DNA from: Tamaricihabitans halophyticus
GTDB lineage: Bacteria > Actinomycetota > Actinomycetes > Mycobacteriales > Pseudonocardiaceae
DNA: 64,000 bases
Assembly: GCF_004340875.1 (NCBI RefSeq)
Contig: NZ_SLXQ01000004.1
Coordinates: 248,001 to 312,000 of the forward strand
Direction: 5' to 3'
Numbering within the stretch: position 1 is the first letter of the stretch; each line of letters begins with the position of its first letter. The translations under genes and the position numbers were made by a program. Below, piece by piece: positions 1-9,080 of this stretch. The notes under the pieces were generated by a model. The model worked only from the letters and a program-made list of their open reading frames with translations, did no database searches and had not been told where the DNA came from.

Positions 1-3000
1 TACGTCACTGGCGACACCGAAGGGAAACGAGCCTTCGCCCGCGCCATGGTCGCCCAGCTCGCGGTGTTCCACGCGCCGGGCGACGTGCTCACCGCCTACT
101 GCGTACACCCCGAGGACCGGTCTCACTGGGAATGGGCAAAGTGGATTCCGCACGCTTTGCATCCGACCAAGCACGATGCGGTGGGACAACTGCGCATGGT
201 GGCACCGAGTGTCAGCGCGCTGGAAGCGATGTTGGAGGACATCATCGCCAACCGGCCGCGGTTTGATCCACACAGTGCGCCGGTTGAGGGAGCCGCGCAC
301 CTCGTGGTCTTCCTCGACGGCGGTAAGACGGACAGCTCCGAGCATCTGAACGTCGAAGGCGGCTTGGAAGGCGTCACGGTGCTCAACCTGGTGGATCAGC
401 CTCCCCGGTTGCTCGACCCGACGACGCTGGTGTTGAACATCGCCGAGGACGGCGCGCTGAGCAGTCGCACCATGGATGGCGAGAGCTCGGTGGGGCGAGC
501 CGACTCGCTGGATGTCACCGATCTGCTCGGCATTGCCCGTGGTCTCGGCCCGTTGCGACTGTCCGCGTTGTCGGTTAGCGATCAGCCACTTTCCGGGACA
601 CTGGAACTAGCGGACCTGCTCGGGCTCGGCGATCCGTACGAGTTCTCGCTCAGTACAACCTGGTCTACCCGGTCCAACCGGGACAGACTGCGGGTCCCGA
701 TCGGTATCCATTCCGATGGGCGGCCGATGGAGATCGATCTGAAGGAGTCCGCCCAGGACGGGATGGGACCGCACGGACTACTCGTTGGCGCCACCGGTTC
801 GGGTAAGTCGGAGTTGCTCCGGACACTGGTGCTCTCGCTGGCCGTCACGCACGACCCGGAGATCCTCAACTTCGTCCTCACTGACTTCAAGGGTGGTGCT
901 ACCTTCACCAAACTGGACCAGCTGCCGCATACCAGTGCGGTGATCACCAACCTCGCCGATGAGCTACATCTCGTGGACCGCATGTTGGACGCCATCCAGG
1001 GTGAGCTGCAGCGTCGCCAGGAACTACTCCGCAAGGCGGGAAACTACGCTTCGCAGCGCGACTACGAGAAGGCCCGTACAGCGGGGGCACCGCTCGACCC
1101 CCTGCCCGCGCTGCTGGTGATCGTGGACGAGTTCTCCGAGTTGCTGACCGCCCGGCCCGATTTCATCGATATGTTTGTCCAGATCGGACGGGTTGGCCGG
1201 TCGCTCGGCGTACATCTCTTGCTAGCGTCGCAGCGTCTCGATGAGGGCAAGCTACGTGGTCTGGAATCACATCTTTCTTACCGCATCGCACTTCGTACCT
1301 TTTCCGCGATGGAAAGCCGTACCGTGCTCGGTTCGCCCGATGCGCACCAGCTCCCCCGCTCCCCCGGTAACGGGTTCCTGAAGACCGGCACCGAAGAACT
1401 GACCCGGTTCAAATCCGCGTATGTCTCCGGCGTGCACCATCGTGGTGTCACTACCCAAACGGACAGCGAGGGTCGGCAAATCGACCCTGTGCAGGACTAC
1501 TCGACCAAGTACCTGGCGCCGAAACTGGCCGAAGACCTGCCCGAGAAACCAGCCGCGACGGGCGATACCGACGAGCTCGGTGAAACGCTGCTTGACGTGA
1601 TGGTTGGCAGGATGATCGGCCAGGGCCGGCCCGCGCACCAGGTGTGGCTGCCGCCGCTGGCTGAACCGCCCACATTGGACCAACTTCTCGACCCCCTGGT
1701 GTCCACTCCGGACCGCGGCTTGACCACAAACCAGGAAGGCGTCGCCGGTACGCTGCGGGCAGTTGCCGGAATCATCGACAAACCGTACGACCAGCTGCGC
1801 GAGCCCCATTGGCTTGACCTCTCCGGGGCTGGCGGCAACGTGATCGTGATCGGCGGCCCACAGAGCGGTAAGAGCACGATCCTGCGCAGTATCGTAGCAA
1901 GTCTTGCGCTGCTACACACGCCGCAGGAAGCCCAGTTCTTCTGCCTTGACTTCGGCGGCGGCGGTCTGACCGCGATGCGTGATCTCGCGCATGTCGGCGG
2001 CACCGCCACGCGTCGGGAAACCGACCGGGTACGGCGCAGCATCGCCGAAGCAGCGAGCCTGCTCGCCGAGCGCGAGGAACGCTTCAGCCAGCACGGCATC
2101 GACAGTATGTACACCTACCGTCGAATGTTGCGCGAGGGCAAGTTTCCGGAGGACCGCTTCGGTGATCTGTTCCTGGTAGTCGATGGCTGGATGACGTTGC
2201 GCACAGAATTCGAGGATCTCGAACCCGTTGTCACGAGCATCGTTAACCGCGGACTCGGATTTGGCATTCACGTGGTCGCCGCGTCTAACCGCTGGATGGA
2301 CCTGAAGATGAACATGCGGGACATCTTCGGCACCCGCGTCGAGCTACGTCTCGGCGATCCAACCGACTCGATGTTCGGCCGCCGGCAGGCCATGACCGTG
2401 CCGGAGCAGACACCGGGGCGCGGCCTGACTCCAGACGGGTACCACTTCCTCTCGGCGGTCCCCAGGATCGATCAGCTGTCGACCGACGAACAGCTCGCCG
2501 AAGGCGTGAAGCACATGGTCGCCGCGGTCAACGAAGCTTGGCAAGGCAGCCCCGCACCCCGGGTACGGCTGTTGCCAGCCGAACTGCCGTTCGACAAGTT
2601 GCCACCGGCGGATGCCGATCCGAAACGCGGTCTGCCCATCGGGATCTCCGAACGCGACCTCGGCCCGGTTTACCTGAACTTCGAAGCCGAACCACACGCG
2701 CTCGTCTTCGGCGATGTGGAATGCGGTAAGAGTTCGTTCCTGCGGAGCTTGGCCGCCGCGATCATGCAGCGCTACAGCCCGGCACAGGCGCAGATCGCGG
2801 TTATCGATTACCGCCGGAGCCTGCTTGGCCTGGTACCCGATGAGTACCTGATTGGGTACGCCACCAACTCCGGCTCGGTAACCGCGATGGTGAACGAGAC
2901 GGTGGGCGCGATGACCAAGCGCCTACCGGGTGACGACATCACCCCGGAACAGTTGAAGAAGCGTGATTGGTGGAGCGGCCCCGAACTCTTTGTCCTGGTC

Positions 3001-3324
3001 GACGACTACGACCTTGTGGCGACGAATCCGCACGACAACCCGATGAAATCACTGCTCGAATTCATGACCCAGGGCAGGGACATCGGCTTGCACCTCGTCG
3101 TGACCCGGCGTTCCGGCGGCGCAAGCCGGGCGATGTTCGATCCGGTGCTCTCCCGCATTCGCGACTTGGCCTCCCCCGGCATCCTGATGTCTGGAAACAA
3201 GGAAGAGGGGCCGTTGCTAGGTAACCGCAAGGCGGAGCCACTGCCGCCCGGTCGGGGTTGGCTAATCACACGGGCGGGCGGGCACCAGCTCGTGCAGTTA
3301 GCGCATACGCCCCCCGCTGACTAA
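1..3324 (+). CDS. eccC: Type VII secretion ATPase EccC (5' truncated by window edge)
   Basis: This is the motor ATPase of the ESX/type VII secretion system, a membrane-anchored FtsK/SpoIIIE-family protein that recognises and drives WXG100-type substrates. The frame is open from base 1 (15 codons precede the first ATG at 46), so about 200 N-terminal residues with the membrane anchor lie outside the window. Three P-loop domains are visible: GATGSGKSE (about 787-813), GGPQSGKST (about 1852-1878) and GDVECGKSS (about 2710-2736). Domain 1 has a full Walker B (LVIVDEFSEL). Domains 2 and 3 have LVVDGW and LVDDYDL without the Glu, matching the usual EccC picture in which domain 1 is the main catalytic unit. 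EccCa and EccCb are fused in one chain. No other ESX gene follows inside the window. Confidence 0.96.
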   Translation, partial: YVTGDTEGKRAFARAMVAQLAVFHAPGDVLTAYCVHPEDRSHWEWAKWIPHALHPTKHDAVGQLRMVAPSVSALEAMLEDIIANRPRFDPHSAPVEGAAHLVVFLDGGKTDSSEHLNVEGGLEGVTVLNLVDQPPRLLDPTTLVLNIAEDGALSSRTMDGESSVGRADSLDVTDLLGIARGLGPLRLSALSVSDQPLSGTLELADLLGLGDPYEFSLSTTWSTRSNRDRLRVPIGIHSDGRPMEIDLKESAQDGMGPHGLLVGATGSGKSELLRTLVLSLAVTHDPEILNFVLTDFKGGATFTKLDQLPHTSAVITNLADELHLVDRMLDAIQGELQRRQELLRKAGNYASQRDYEKARTAGAPLDPLPALLVIVDEFSELLTARPDFIDMFVQIGRVGRSLGVHLLLASQRLDEGKLRGLESHLSYRIALRTFSAMESRTVLGSPDAHQLPRSPGNGFLKTGTEELTRFKSAYVSGVHHRGVTTQTDSEGRQIDPVQDYSTKYLAPKLAEDLPEKPAATGDTDELGETLLDVMVGRMIGQGRPAHQVWLPPLAEPPTLDQLLDPLVSTPDRGLTTNQEGVAGTLRAVAGIIDKPYDQLREPHWLDLSGAGGNVIVIGGPQSGKSTILRSIVASLALLHTPQEAQFFCLDFGGGGLTAMRDLAHVGGTATRRETDRVRRSIAEAASLLAEREERFSQHGIDSMYTYRRMLREGKFPEDRFGDLFLVVDGWMTLRTEFEDLEPVVTSIVNRGLGFGIHVVAASNRWMDLKMNMRDIFGTRVELRLGDPTDSMFGRRQAMTVPEQTPGRGLTPDGYHFLSAVPRIDQLSTDEQLAEGVKHMVAAVNEAWQGSPAPRVRLLPAELPFDKLPPADADPKRGLPIGISERDLGPVYLNFEAEPHALVFGDVECGKSSFLRSLAAAIMQRYSPAQAQIAVIDYRRSLLGLVPDEYLIGYATNSGSVTAMVNETVGAMTKRLPGDDITPEQLKKRDWWSGPELFVLVDDYDLVATNPHDNPMKSLLEFMTQGRDIGLHLVVTRRSGGASRAMFDPVLSRIRDLASPGILMSGNKEEGPLLGNRKAEPLPPGRGWLITRAGGHQLVQLAHTPPAD

Positions 3325-3356
3325 GTCGCTGGTTGCGGTGTACCCGCACACCCGTT

Positions 3357-3406
3357 GTGACCGCGTTCTTTAAGGTTGGCGAGTTTATCGGGGTTACCGT
3401 GGTCGC
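3357..3406. repeat. Dispersed intergenic repeat, copy 1
   Basis: The segment just after the eccC stop starts GTGACCGCG, continues with the core CGCGTTCTTTAAGGTT and ends CGTGGTCGC, which is roughly the inverse of the start. Related copies occur at 3418, 39034 and 61993. All four lie at gene ends, so a terminator or REP-like role is possible. This is inference only. Confidence 0.55.
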
Positions 3407-3417
3407 AAGCGCCTCCT

Positions 3418-3455
3418 GAACCGCGTTCCTTAAGGTTATTGCGGTTGACCGCTGT
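3418..3455. repeat. Dispersed intergenic repeat, copy 2
   Basis: A second, more diverged copy lies about 60 bases after copy 1, with core CGCGTTCCTTAAGGTT followed by TTGCGGTT. It lies in the leader of the GNAT gene that starts near 3478. Confidence 0.45.
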
Positions 3456-3477
3456 GGCTGCTCCGTAGACTTGGAGG

Positions 3478-4005
3478 GTGGCTGATGTGGTGGAACTCCA
3501 TGGTTCGTATGTGCGGTTGCGGCCGGTGGCCGCGCGGGATGCCACGCGCCTGCGCGAAGTGCTTGCCGATCCGACGGTTGCCCGCTGGTGGGGTGATCCG
3601 GACGAGGAGTTGGCTGGTGTCCTCGAACCGGATGAGGACACCGCTAGTTTCGTTATCGAGTACGCGGACAACGTCGTCGGCCTGATTCAGTACAGCGAGG
3701 AGCCGACTCCGGGGTACCGGCACGCAGGGATCGATATCGCGGTGCATTCCGATTGGCACGGCCGCGGCGTGGGCACGGATGCGATTCACACGCTCGCGCG
3801 ATATTTGCTCGACGTGCGCGGCCATCACCGGCTGACCATCGATCCGGCCGCGGACAACGCCTCCGCCATTCGGGTGTATAAGCGGCTCGGTTTTCGTCCG
3901 GTTGGCCTGCTGCGCCAGTACGAACGAGCGCCCGAAGGCCACTGGCGGGACGGCCTGCTGCTCGACCTGCTCGCCACCGAGCTTCGCCCCGTCGCGCGTT
4001 CCTGA
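3478..4005 (+). CDS. GNAT-family N-acetyltransferase, AAC(6')-like
   Basis: A single-domain GNAT acetyltransferase of about 175 residues. It transfers an acetyl group from acetyl-CoA to a small molecule or protein amine; the substrate cannot be told from sequence. The N-terminal strand HGSYVRLRPVAARD, the acetyl-CoA loop around WHGRGVGTDAI and the C-terminal NASAIRVYKRLGF motif are typical, and the layout resembles aminoglycoside 6'-N-acetyltransferases. The GTG at 3478 directly abuts a GGAGG at 3473-3477, so the in-frame GTG at 3487, nine bases from the Shine-Dalgarno, may be the real start. It stands alone between eccC and the small acidic protein. Confidence 0.82.
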   Translation: MADVVELHGSYVRLRPVAARDATRLREVLADPTVARWWGDPDEELAGVLEPDEDTASFVIEYADNVVGLIQYSEEPTPGYRHAGIDIAVHSDWHGRGVGTDAIHTLARYLLDVRGHHRLTIDPAADNASAIRVYKRLGFRPVGLLRQYERAPEGHWRDGLLLDLLATELRPVARS

Positions 4006-4229
4006 CCTGCCACGACATTTCAGGTCAGCAGTGTCACACTAGATCAACTAGGAAAAACTGGCGTATCGCGCAAACGTCGTTTACGGTGGGTCAGCGCGAT
4101 TACTTGCGGTAATGCGTAGCGGAGCGTGTAGACCACGCCCGGTTGCAGGGGAACGCAGGTGCACGCGCCGAAGGTGGCGCCAGTCAGGGCTGCCTCGGCG
4201 GAAACACCACGGCGGCGCAAGGGGAGTCC

Positions 4230-4400
4230 ATGACCACCATCCAAGACCAGGCCAGCGAGCACACCGAAGACACACCGATCTTCGCCCAGTTGCACGAGGA
4301 GCTTGGTATCTCGCCTTCGGACATCGCTCCGTCCAAGGAGCTGCCGGCCGAGGACCACGCAGCAAGCGACTCGGCCGCCGACGCGGACCAGGAGGCATAA
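4230..4400 (+). CDS. Small acidic protein, unknown function (56 aa)
   Basis: I do not recognise this 56-residue product. The ATG at 4230 follows a good ribosome site (AAGGGGAG) and the frame ends just before a perfect hairpin at 4424-4454, so a real monocistronic small gene is likely. The protein is strongly acidic, has no Cys or Trp, contains a short predicted amphipathic stretch (IFAQLHEELGISPSDI) and ends in a Ser/Ala/Asp-rich tail. The 224 bases upstream hold no gene; they contain a small palindrome, ATTAC-N5-GTAAT (4099-4113), that might be an operator. A RiPP precursor is conceivable from its size, but no maturation enzyme is adjacent and the C-terminus lacks Cys and aromatic residues. 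Confidence 0.6.
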   Translation: MTTIQDQASEHTEDTPIFAQLHEELGISPSDIAPSKELPAEDHAASDSAADADQEA

Positions 4401-4423
4401 CCCCCGGTTCACCAAACGTAGGC

Positions 4424-4454
4424 AGATGGCGCGAACGGACCGTTCGCGCCATCT
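4424..4454 (+). terminator. Perfect 15-bp inverted repeat hairpin
   Basis: AGATGGCGCGAACGG at 4424-4438 is followed by one base and its exact reverse complement at 4440-4454. It lies 23 bases after the stop of the small acidic protein and has no long T-tract. This fits the GC-rich hairpin terminators common in actinomycetes. Confidence 0.8.
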
Positions 4455-4592
4455 TCCGTGCGCACGTCGCGCCGCCGGATGTGATCGCTACGATCACGCC
4501 GACGTGCGCGAAACGGTCGTGGTCACCGGGCGTGCTGGGGCATAACGTCAAGAACAACGCGCCCAGTAGCCGACGACACGACGAGGTGTCCG

Positions 4593-6389
4593 ATGCGCCA
4601 CCGACCGATCCGGATCGCCAACTTCTCCGGGTACTTCGGCGACCGATTCACCGCCATTGACGAGGTACTGGCCGGTGACCCGGTCGATGTGCTCGTCGGT
4701 GACTATCTCGCCGAAATCACCCTGGCCGCGCTGTCCGCCCGATACCTCCGCGACCCCAGTACCGGGTACGTCGAGTACTTTCTCGACCAGCTGAAACCTC
4801 ATCTCGCCAGCATCGCCGAGCGCGGGATCAAACTGGTCACCAACGCCGGCGGATTCCACCCCGAAGCGCTGGCCGAGGCCGTGCGCACACTCGCCGACGA
4901 GGCATCCGCCCCACTTCGCGTCGCCTACGTCGCTGGGGACAACCTGCTCGACCAGCTTCCCGCGCTGGCCGCCGCCGGCCACGAACTGCCGAACCTGGAC
5001 ACCGGTGCCCCACTGGCCAGCTGGGACGCCAAGCCGATCGCGGCGAACGCCTACCTCGGCGGTTGGGGCATCGCCGCCGCACTCGAGGCCGGCGCGGACA
5101 TCGTGGTCTGCGGCCGAGTCACCGACGCCTCGCTGACCGTCGGGCCCGCCGCGTGGTGGCACGGCTGGCAACGAACCGACTGGGATGCCCTTGCCGGCGC
5201 GGTCGCCGCTGGACACATCATCGAATGCGGAGCGCACGCCACCGGCGGAAACTTCTCCGGGTTCACCGAGATTCCCGCGATGACCACACCGGGCTTCCCG
5301 ATCGCCGAGATCGCCGCGGACGGCAGCAGTGTGATCACCAAACACGCCCGCGACGACGGCGCGGTCACCGTGGACACCGTCACCGCGCAGCTGGTCTACG
5401 AGATCCAAGGACCGTACTACCGCAATCCCGATGTCACCGTGCGACTGGATTCGCTCGAACTGACCCAGCTGGCGCCCGATCGTGTGCAACTGACCGGTAC
5501 GACCGGTACCGCGCCACCGGAGACCACCAAGGTCGCTCTGTTCGCGCCGATTGGATATCACGTCGTGCACACCGTCTACGTGACCGCGCCAAACGTGCCG
5601 GAGAAGATCGAGCTGCTCCGCACCCAACTGACCAGCATGCTGCCCGACGGTGTCGACGAACTCTCGGTGACCGGGCTCGGTACCGCGGCAGCCGATCCAG
5701 CAGCACAGTGGGAAGCCACCGTTCCCGTCCGGATCATGGCGGTCGCCCGGGAACGCGAGCCGCTGGCGCGCCTACATCTCGCCAGCAAGGCGGGCAGTCT
5801 GTATCTGAGCAGTATTCCCGGGTTCTACACCGATGTCGCGACCAGTGCTTCGACGCAGCCACGGCCGCGGATCGAGTACTGGCCCGCGCTGCTGCCGCTC
5901 ACCGAGGTACCACACCGGGTTGGCCTACCGGACGGCGATACCGTCGACATCGCCGCGCCACCCACGGCCGAGGTCCTGTCCCAACCACATCATCCGGAGC
6001 CGACCGAGGAGCCACGCTCAACCGGTCCGGTACACCGGCTACCGCTCGGCACCCTGGCGCATGCGCGCAGCGGCGACAAGGGCGGCAACAGCAACGTGGG
6101 CGTGTGGGTCAGCGATCCGCAAGCCTGGCCATGGCTACGCGAGTTACTGTCCACCGCCGAACTGCGCCGGCTGCTGCCCGAATGCAAGGACTTGACCATC
6201 GAGCGGCACGAGTTCCCTCGGCTGCGCGCCGTGCATTTCGTCCTGCGCGGCCTGCTCGGCCAGGGCGGCTCGTCGAACAACCGGGTCGACCAGATCGGTA
6301 AGGCGATCGGCGAGTACCTGCGCGCCAAACACGTGCTGATTCCCGAGGAACTGCTCAGCGGACGGGAGCGCGACCATGGGACTGACTGA
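4593..6389 (+). CDS. AtuA-family (DUF1446) acyclic-terpene-utilization-like protein
   Basis: A 598-residue AtuA/DUF1446 protein. In Pseudomonas, AtuA belongs to the acyclic terpene (citronellol/geranyl-CoA) catabolic locus, but its biochemical role is not firmly established. The N-terminal part shows the family hallmarks GDYLAEITLAALSAR, TNAGGFHPEALAE, an AYLGGWGIAAALEAGADIVVCGRVTDAS block and GGNFSGF. The last 120 residues (TLAHARSGDKGGNSNVGVW onward) form the smaller AtuA-like C-terminal domain, which some organisms encode separately. The ATG at 4593 follows ACGAGGTG. The downstream CoA-transferase overlaps by 14 bases, so the pair is probably an operon for activation or breakdown of an unusual acyl-CoA. 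The substrate is unknown. Confidence 0.88.
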   Translation: MRHRPIRIANFSGYFGDRFTAIDEVLAGDPVDVLVGDYLAEITLAALSARYLRDPSTGYVEYFLDQLKPHLASIAERGIKLVTNAGGFHPEALAEAVRTLADEASAPLRVAYVAGDNLLDQLPALAAAGHELPNLDTGAPLASWDAKPIAANAYLGGWGIAAALEAGADIVVCGRVTDASLTVGPAAWWHGWQRTDWDALAGAVAAGHIIECGAHATGGNFSGFTEIPAMTTPGFPIAEIAADGSSVITKHARDDGAVTVDTVTAQLVYEIQGPYYRNPDVTVRLDSLELTQLAPDRVQLTGTTGTAPPETTKVALFAPIGYHVVHTVYVTAPNVPEKIELLRTQLTSMLPDGVDELSVTGLGTAAADPAAQWEATVPVRIMAVAREREPLARLHLASKAGSLYLSSIPGFYTDVATSASTQPRPRIEYWPALLPLTEVPHRVGLPDGDTVDIAAPPTAEVLSQPHHPEPTEEPRSTGPVHRLPLGTLAHARSGDKGGNSNVGVWVSDPQAWPWLRELLSTAELRRLLPECKDLTIERHEFPRLRAVHFVLRGLLGQGGSSNNRVDQIGKAIGEYLRAKHVLIPEELLSGRERDHGTD

Positions 6390-7860
6390 CCGGCTCCAGA
6401 AAGCCATCGACGCGCCCGCCACCGACGATGGCGGATTCGACCCCCGGGCCGAGCTCGAGGAGGTCCTTGCCGGGATCGGCCTTTCCGGCAGCGATACGGG
6501 TGGCTCGATCACGTTTCGCGGTGCCGATCCGATCGTGCCGTCCACCCTGCGGCTGGGTGCCGCCGCGGGCATCGCGATGGTCGCCAAATCCGCGGCGATC
6601 GCGCGACTCTGGCGAGAACGTGGCGGTAACGGGCAGAACATCGAGATGGATCTGCGGGTCGCGCCGCATCGGCTCTGCCCGTTCTATGACCGCAAATGGG
6701 AACTTCTCAACGGTTACCCGGGCGCGGCACCGTCGAATCCCAGTCAGGCCCTGGGTTTCCGGTTCTACCGCACCGCCGATGACCGGTGGGTGATGCCGCT
6801 CAACCCGTATCCGAAGATCAAGATGACCGCGCAGCGGTTGCTCGGCGTACCGGACGACGGCGAGTCGGTGGCGCGGGCGATATCCACCTGGCGTGCCGCC
6901 GATCTGGAGCACACCGCGGAGCGGGCCGGTGTCGTCGTACCGATGCTGCGTAGCACCGCCGAACTGATGGCCGAGCCGCAGTACCGGGACGTGCTGGCGG
7001 AGATGCCGCTGATCGAGGTCACCAAGATCGCCGAAAGCGCGCCGGAACCGTTCGCCCGCAACGCGTTGTCGCCGCTGGCGGGTGTCCGGGCGCTCGGTAT
7101 GGGACACGTGATCGCCGGCGCCGGGGTGGGGCGGGCATTGGCGCTGCATGGCGCGGATGTGCTGAACCTGTGGCGGCCGTTCGAACTGGAGCACGAGGTC
7201 ACCTACATCACCGCGAACGTCGGCACCCGATCAGCCACGCTCGATCCGTACCGCGAGCCGGGGGCCGCGCGGCTACGCGAACTGCTCGCCGGCGCGGACG
7301 TGTTCTACGCGAATCGGCGGCCGGGTTATCTGGAGAAGATCGGCGTTTCGGCGGCGCAGGCCGCGGAGACCCGGCCGGGCATCGTGCATGCGACGGCATC
7401 GCTGCATGGCGAACATGGTCCGTGGGCACAGCGGGTTGGCTTCGATCAGACCGCCGGCAGCGTGGCGGGCATGATGCTGCTGGACGGGGACGCGGACGGT
7501 CCGGCGCTGCCGCCGATCATGGTGGTGAACGACTACATCGTGTCCTGGCTGATGACCGCCGGCATCGTGCGGGCGCTGCTGCGCAGGGCCGTCGAAGGCG
7601 GCAGCTATCGGGTGCACGTATCGCTGACCCGGGCGGCGTTGTGGATTCTCGCCATGGGGATCTTCGACAAGGACTACGCGACCTCGGTCGCGGGGACCGG
7701 GGTGGAGCACGCCTATCTGGATCCCGAGGTGTTCACCGCGCAAACCCCGCTCGGCCATTACCAGGGCGTCACCGATCAGGTCCGGATGTCCGAAACGCCG
7801 GGTGAATACCGGCACGTACTCGTTCCGCGCGGTTCCTGCCGGCCGCAATGGCTCAGCTGA
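6376..7860 (+). CDS. CaiB/BaiF-type (family III) CoA-transferase
   Basis: A 494-residue family III CoA-transferase, the class that moves CoA between carboxylic acids through an aspartyl-anhydride intermediate. It starts inside the end of the AtuA-like gene (GGGAG eight bases upstream), which implies translational coupling. Family features include LGMGHVIAGAGVGRALALHGADVLNLWRP-type nucleotide-loop sequence, a VDVFYANRRPGYLEKIG-like helix, RPGIVHATASLHGEHGPW and HVSLTRAALWILAMG. The N-terminal 200 residues resemble a second, divergent CoA-transferase half (GGNGQNIEMDLR), so the chain looks rearranged compared with the usual ~400-residue enzymes. The substrate is unknown. Together with AtuA it suggests a small acyl-CoA catabolic unit. 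Confidence 0.85.
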   Translation: MGLTDRLQKAIDAPATDDGGFDPRAELEEVLAGIGLSGSDTGGSITFRGADPIVPSTLRLGAAAGIAMVAKSAAIARLWRERGGNGQNIEMDLRVAPHRLCPFYDRKWELLNGYPGAAPSNPSQALGFRFYRTADDRWVMPLNPYPKIKMTAQRLLGVPDDGESVARAISTWRAADLEHTAERAGVVVPMLRSTAELMAEPQYRDVLAEMPLIEVTKIAESAPEPFARNALSPLAGVRALGMGHVIAGAGVGRALALHGADVLNLWRPFELEHEVTYITANVGTRSATLDPYREPGAARLRELLAGADVFYANRRPGYLEKIGVSAAQAAETRPGIVHATASLHGEHGPWAQRVGFDQTAGSVAGMMLLDGDADGPALPPIMVVNDYIVSWLMTAGIVRALLRRAVEGGSYRVHVSLTRAALWILAMGIFDKDYATSVAGTGVEHAYLDPEVFTAQTPLGHYQGVTDQVRMSETPGEYRHVLVPRGSCRPQWLS

Positions 7861-7879
7861 GGGGAAACCAGTGACACTG

Positions 7880-8059
7880 CTACTTCAACGCGGACAGGAA
7901 GTTCGCGAACGCCGCGCGATCCAGTTCGAGGCGGCCGGCAACGCGGTTCTTGGTGTCCCGCACCCCGACCACGCGAGTCGTGTACGCGACCTCGACGCAC
8001 CCATTGGAAACGCCACTATGGCTGCTCTTGAACCATGTGGCCTTGTCCAGGGCGCCCAT
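7880..8059 (-). CDS. DUF397 protein (59 aa), partner of the XRE regulator
   Basis: A 59-residue DUF397 protein that begins GALDKATWFKSSHSG, followed by CVEVA, VGVRDTKN and a C-terminal RAAFANFLSALK helix. Its ATG at 8059 directly follows the TAG stop of the XRE gene (8060-8062), so the two are translationally coupled. DUF397 proteins are encoded next to XRE/DUF5753 regulators throughout actinomycetes (WhiJ-type loci and SCO4441/SCO4442-like pairs in Streptomyces), where they modulate development and antibiotic production. A toxin-antitoxin-like relation has been proposed for some. Its biochemical activity is unknown. Confidence 0.92.
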   Translation of the reverse strand: MGALDKATWFKSSHSGVSNGCVEVAYTTRVVGVRDTKNRVAGRLELDRAAFANFLSALK

Positions 8060-8914
8060 CTACTGACTCCTGTGCTCCTGTATCGCATCCCGCACCATCA
8101 TGGCTGACTTCTCGAAGTCTACCGCCATGGCGGCAAGCCGACTCCACGCCGTCTCGTAGACAGCGACCTCATCGGGATCGTCCAGATAGGCGCCGCCGGT
8201 CAGCGTGTCGAGGTACGGGTACTTACTGCCATCGGCAAGCGTGAGCAGGAAGTACGGCGCACCCAACGCGGCATGCCCACTGATATTCGTCGGCAGGATC
8301 TGGATCGAGGCATGCGGAACGTCCTGCGCCACCTCGGACAGATACTCCAGCTGCGTGATCATCGCCGAACGCCCGCCGATCGGGCGGGCCAGGGCCGCCT
8401 GATCCACGATGGCCCAGAGCCTGATCTGGCGTTCGATGAACCGCTTCTGCCGCTGTATCCGCGCCGCCACCCGCTGATCGATGATCTCGTCGGCGGCTGT
8501 CGGATCGGCATGCCGGATCACCGCGCGGGCATAGTCCTCGGTCTGCAACAGGCCTGGCAGCACATCGACGCCGAACTCATGGATCTCGACCGCATCCTCT
8601 TCCAACTCGAATGCATCGACCGCCCGGCCAAGGACCTCTTTATAGAGATGCCACCAACCACGCTGCTTGGCTTTCCTCGCGAGTTGAACCAGCGTTCCGG
8701 TCGTCGCCTCGTCCGCTCCATACACCTGACACAGCGCATACGTATCGTCCCCGGATACCGCGGACCTGGCCTGCTCGATCCGGGACAGTTTCGCCCGCGA
8801 GAACGACTCAAGCCGGTCCGCGACCTCCTCAAGGCTCAGCCCAGCCGCTTCGCGCATCCTGCACAACGTTTTGACCAGAATGATCCGCCGCAGCGGTGGC
8901 CTCGACTGTGTCAT
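8060..8914 (-). CDS. XRE-family regulator with DUF5753 domain
   Basis: A 284-residue helix-turn-helix regulator. The XRE fold lies near residues 12-70 (LCRMREAAGLSLEEVADRLESFSRAKLSRIEQARS), and the rest is the DUF5753 ligand/partner domain (LLQTEDYARAVIRH, RQKRFI, QIRLWAIVDQAAL and HASIQILP motifs). The ATG at 8914 is chosen because GGGGGACC lies just upstream; an in-frame TTG at 8956 would place the start inside the palindrome. A perfect palindrome (8936-8956) lies 22 bases before the start and suggests autoregulation. It forms a two-gene operon with the DUF397 gene and diverges from three tiny overlapping ORFs. Confidence 0.93.
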   Translation of the reverse strand: MTQSRPPLRRIILVKTLCRMREAAGLSLEEVADRLESFSRAKLSRIEQARSAVSGDDTYALCQVYGADEATTGTLVQLARKAKQRGWWHLYKEVLGRAVDAFELEEDAVEIHEFGVDVLPGLLQTEDYARAVIRHADPTAADEIIDQRVAARIQRQKRFIERQIRLWAIVDQAALARPIGGRSAMITQLEYLSEVAQDVPHASIQILPTNISGHAALGAPYFLLTLADGSKYPYLDTLTGGAYLDDPDEVAVYETAWSRLAAMAVDFEKSAMMVRDAIQEHRSQ

Positions 8915-8935
8915 TGAGGTCCCCCAATCCAGTGG

Positions 8936-8956
8936 TTGAGAATTTCTCATTCTCAA
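8936..8956. promoter_or_regulatory. Perfect palindrome, probable XRE operator
   Basis: TTGAGAAT-N5-ATTCTCAA is a perfect 8+8 inverted repeat 22 bases upstream of the XRE start codon. The position suits autoregulation by the XRE protein. It is AT-rich compared with its surroundings. Confidence 0.65.
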
Positions 8957-8985
8957 GAAGGTTGCACATCGTGGAGATGCGCGTC

Positions 8986-9002
8986 ATAGTGGTGGTCACT
9001 AT
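8986..9002. promoter_or_regulatory. Second palindrome in the XRE divergent promoter region
   Basis: ATAGTG-N5-CACTAT is a perfect 6+6 inverted repeat with the same five-base spacer as the nearby 8936 site. It lies on the side of the plus-strand three-gene operon. It could be a second operator, but its half-site differs from the first. Confidence 0.45.
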
Positions 9003-9080
9003 AGCGAGGGCGGACGACAGAACCGGTCACGCCTCGCGGTGATCCGACCTCGGATCGTCGCCGAAATTCTGGGAGGACAT

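Noticed and set aside
5063-6301. 412-codon open frame overlapping the AtuA-like gene
   Set aside because: Arg-rich low-complexity translation in another frame of a well-recognised gene.
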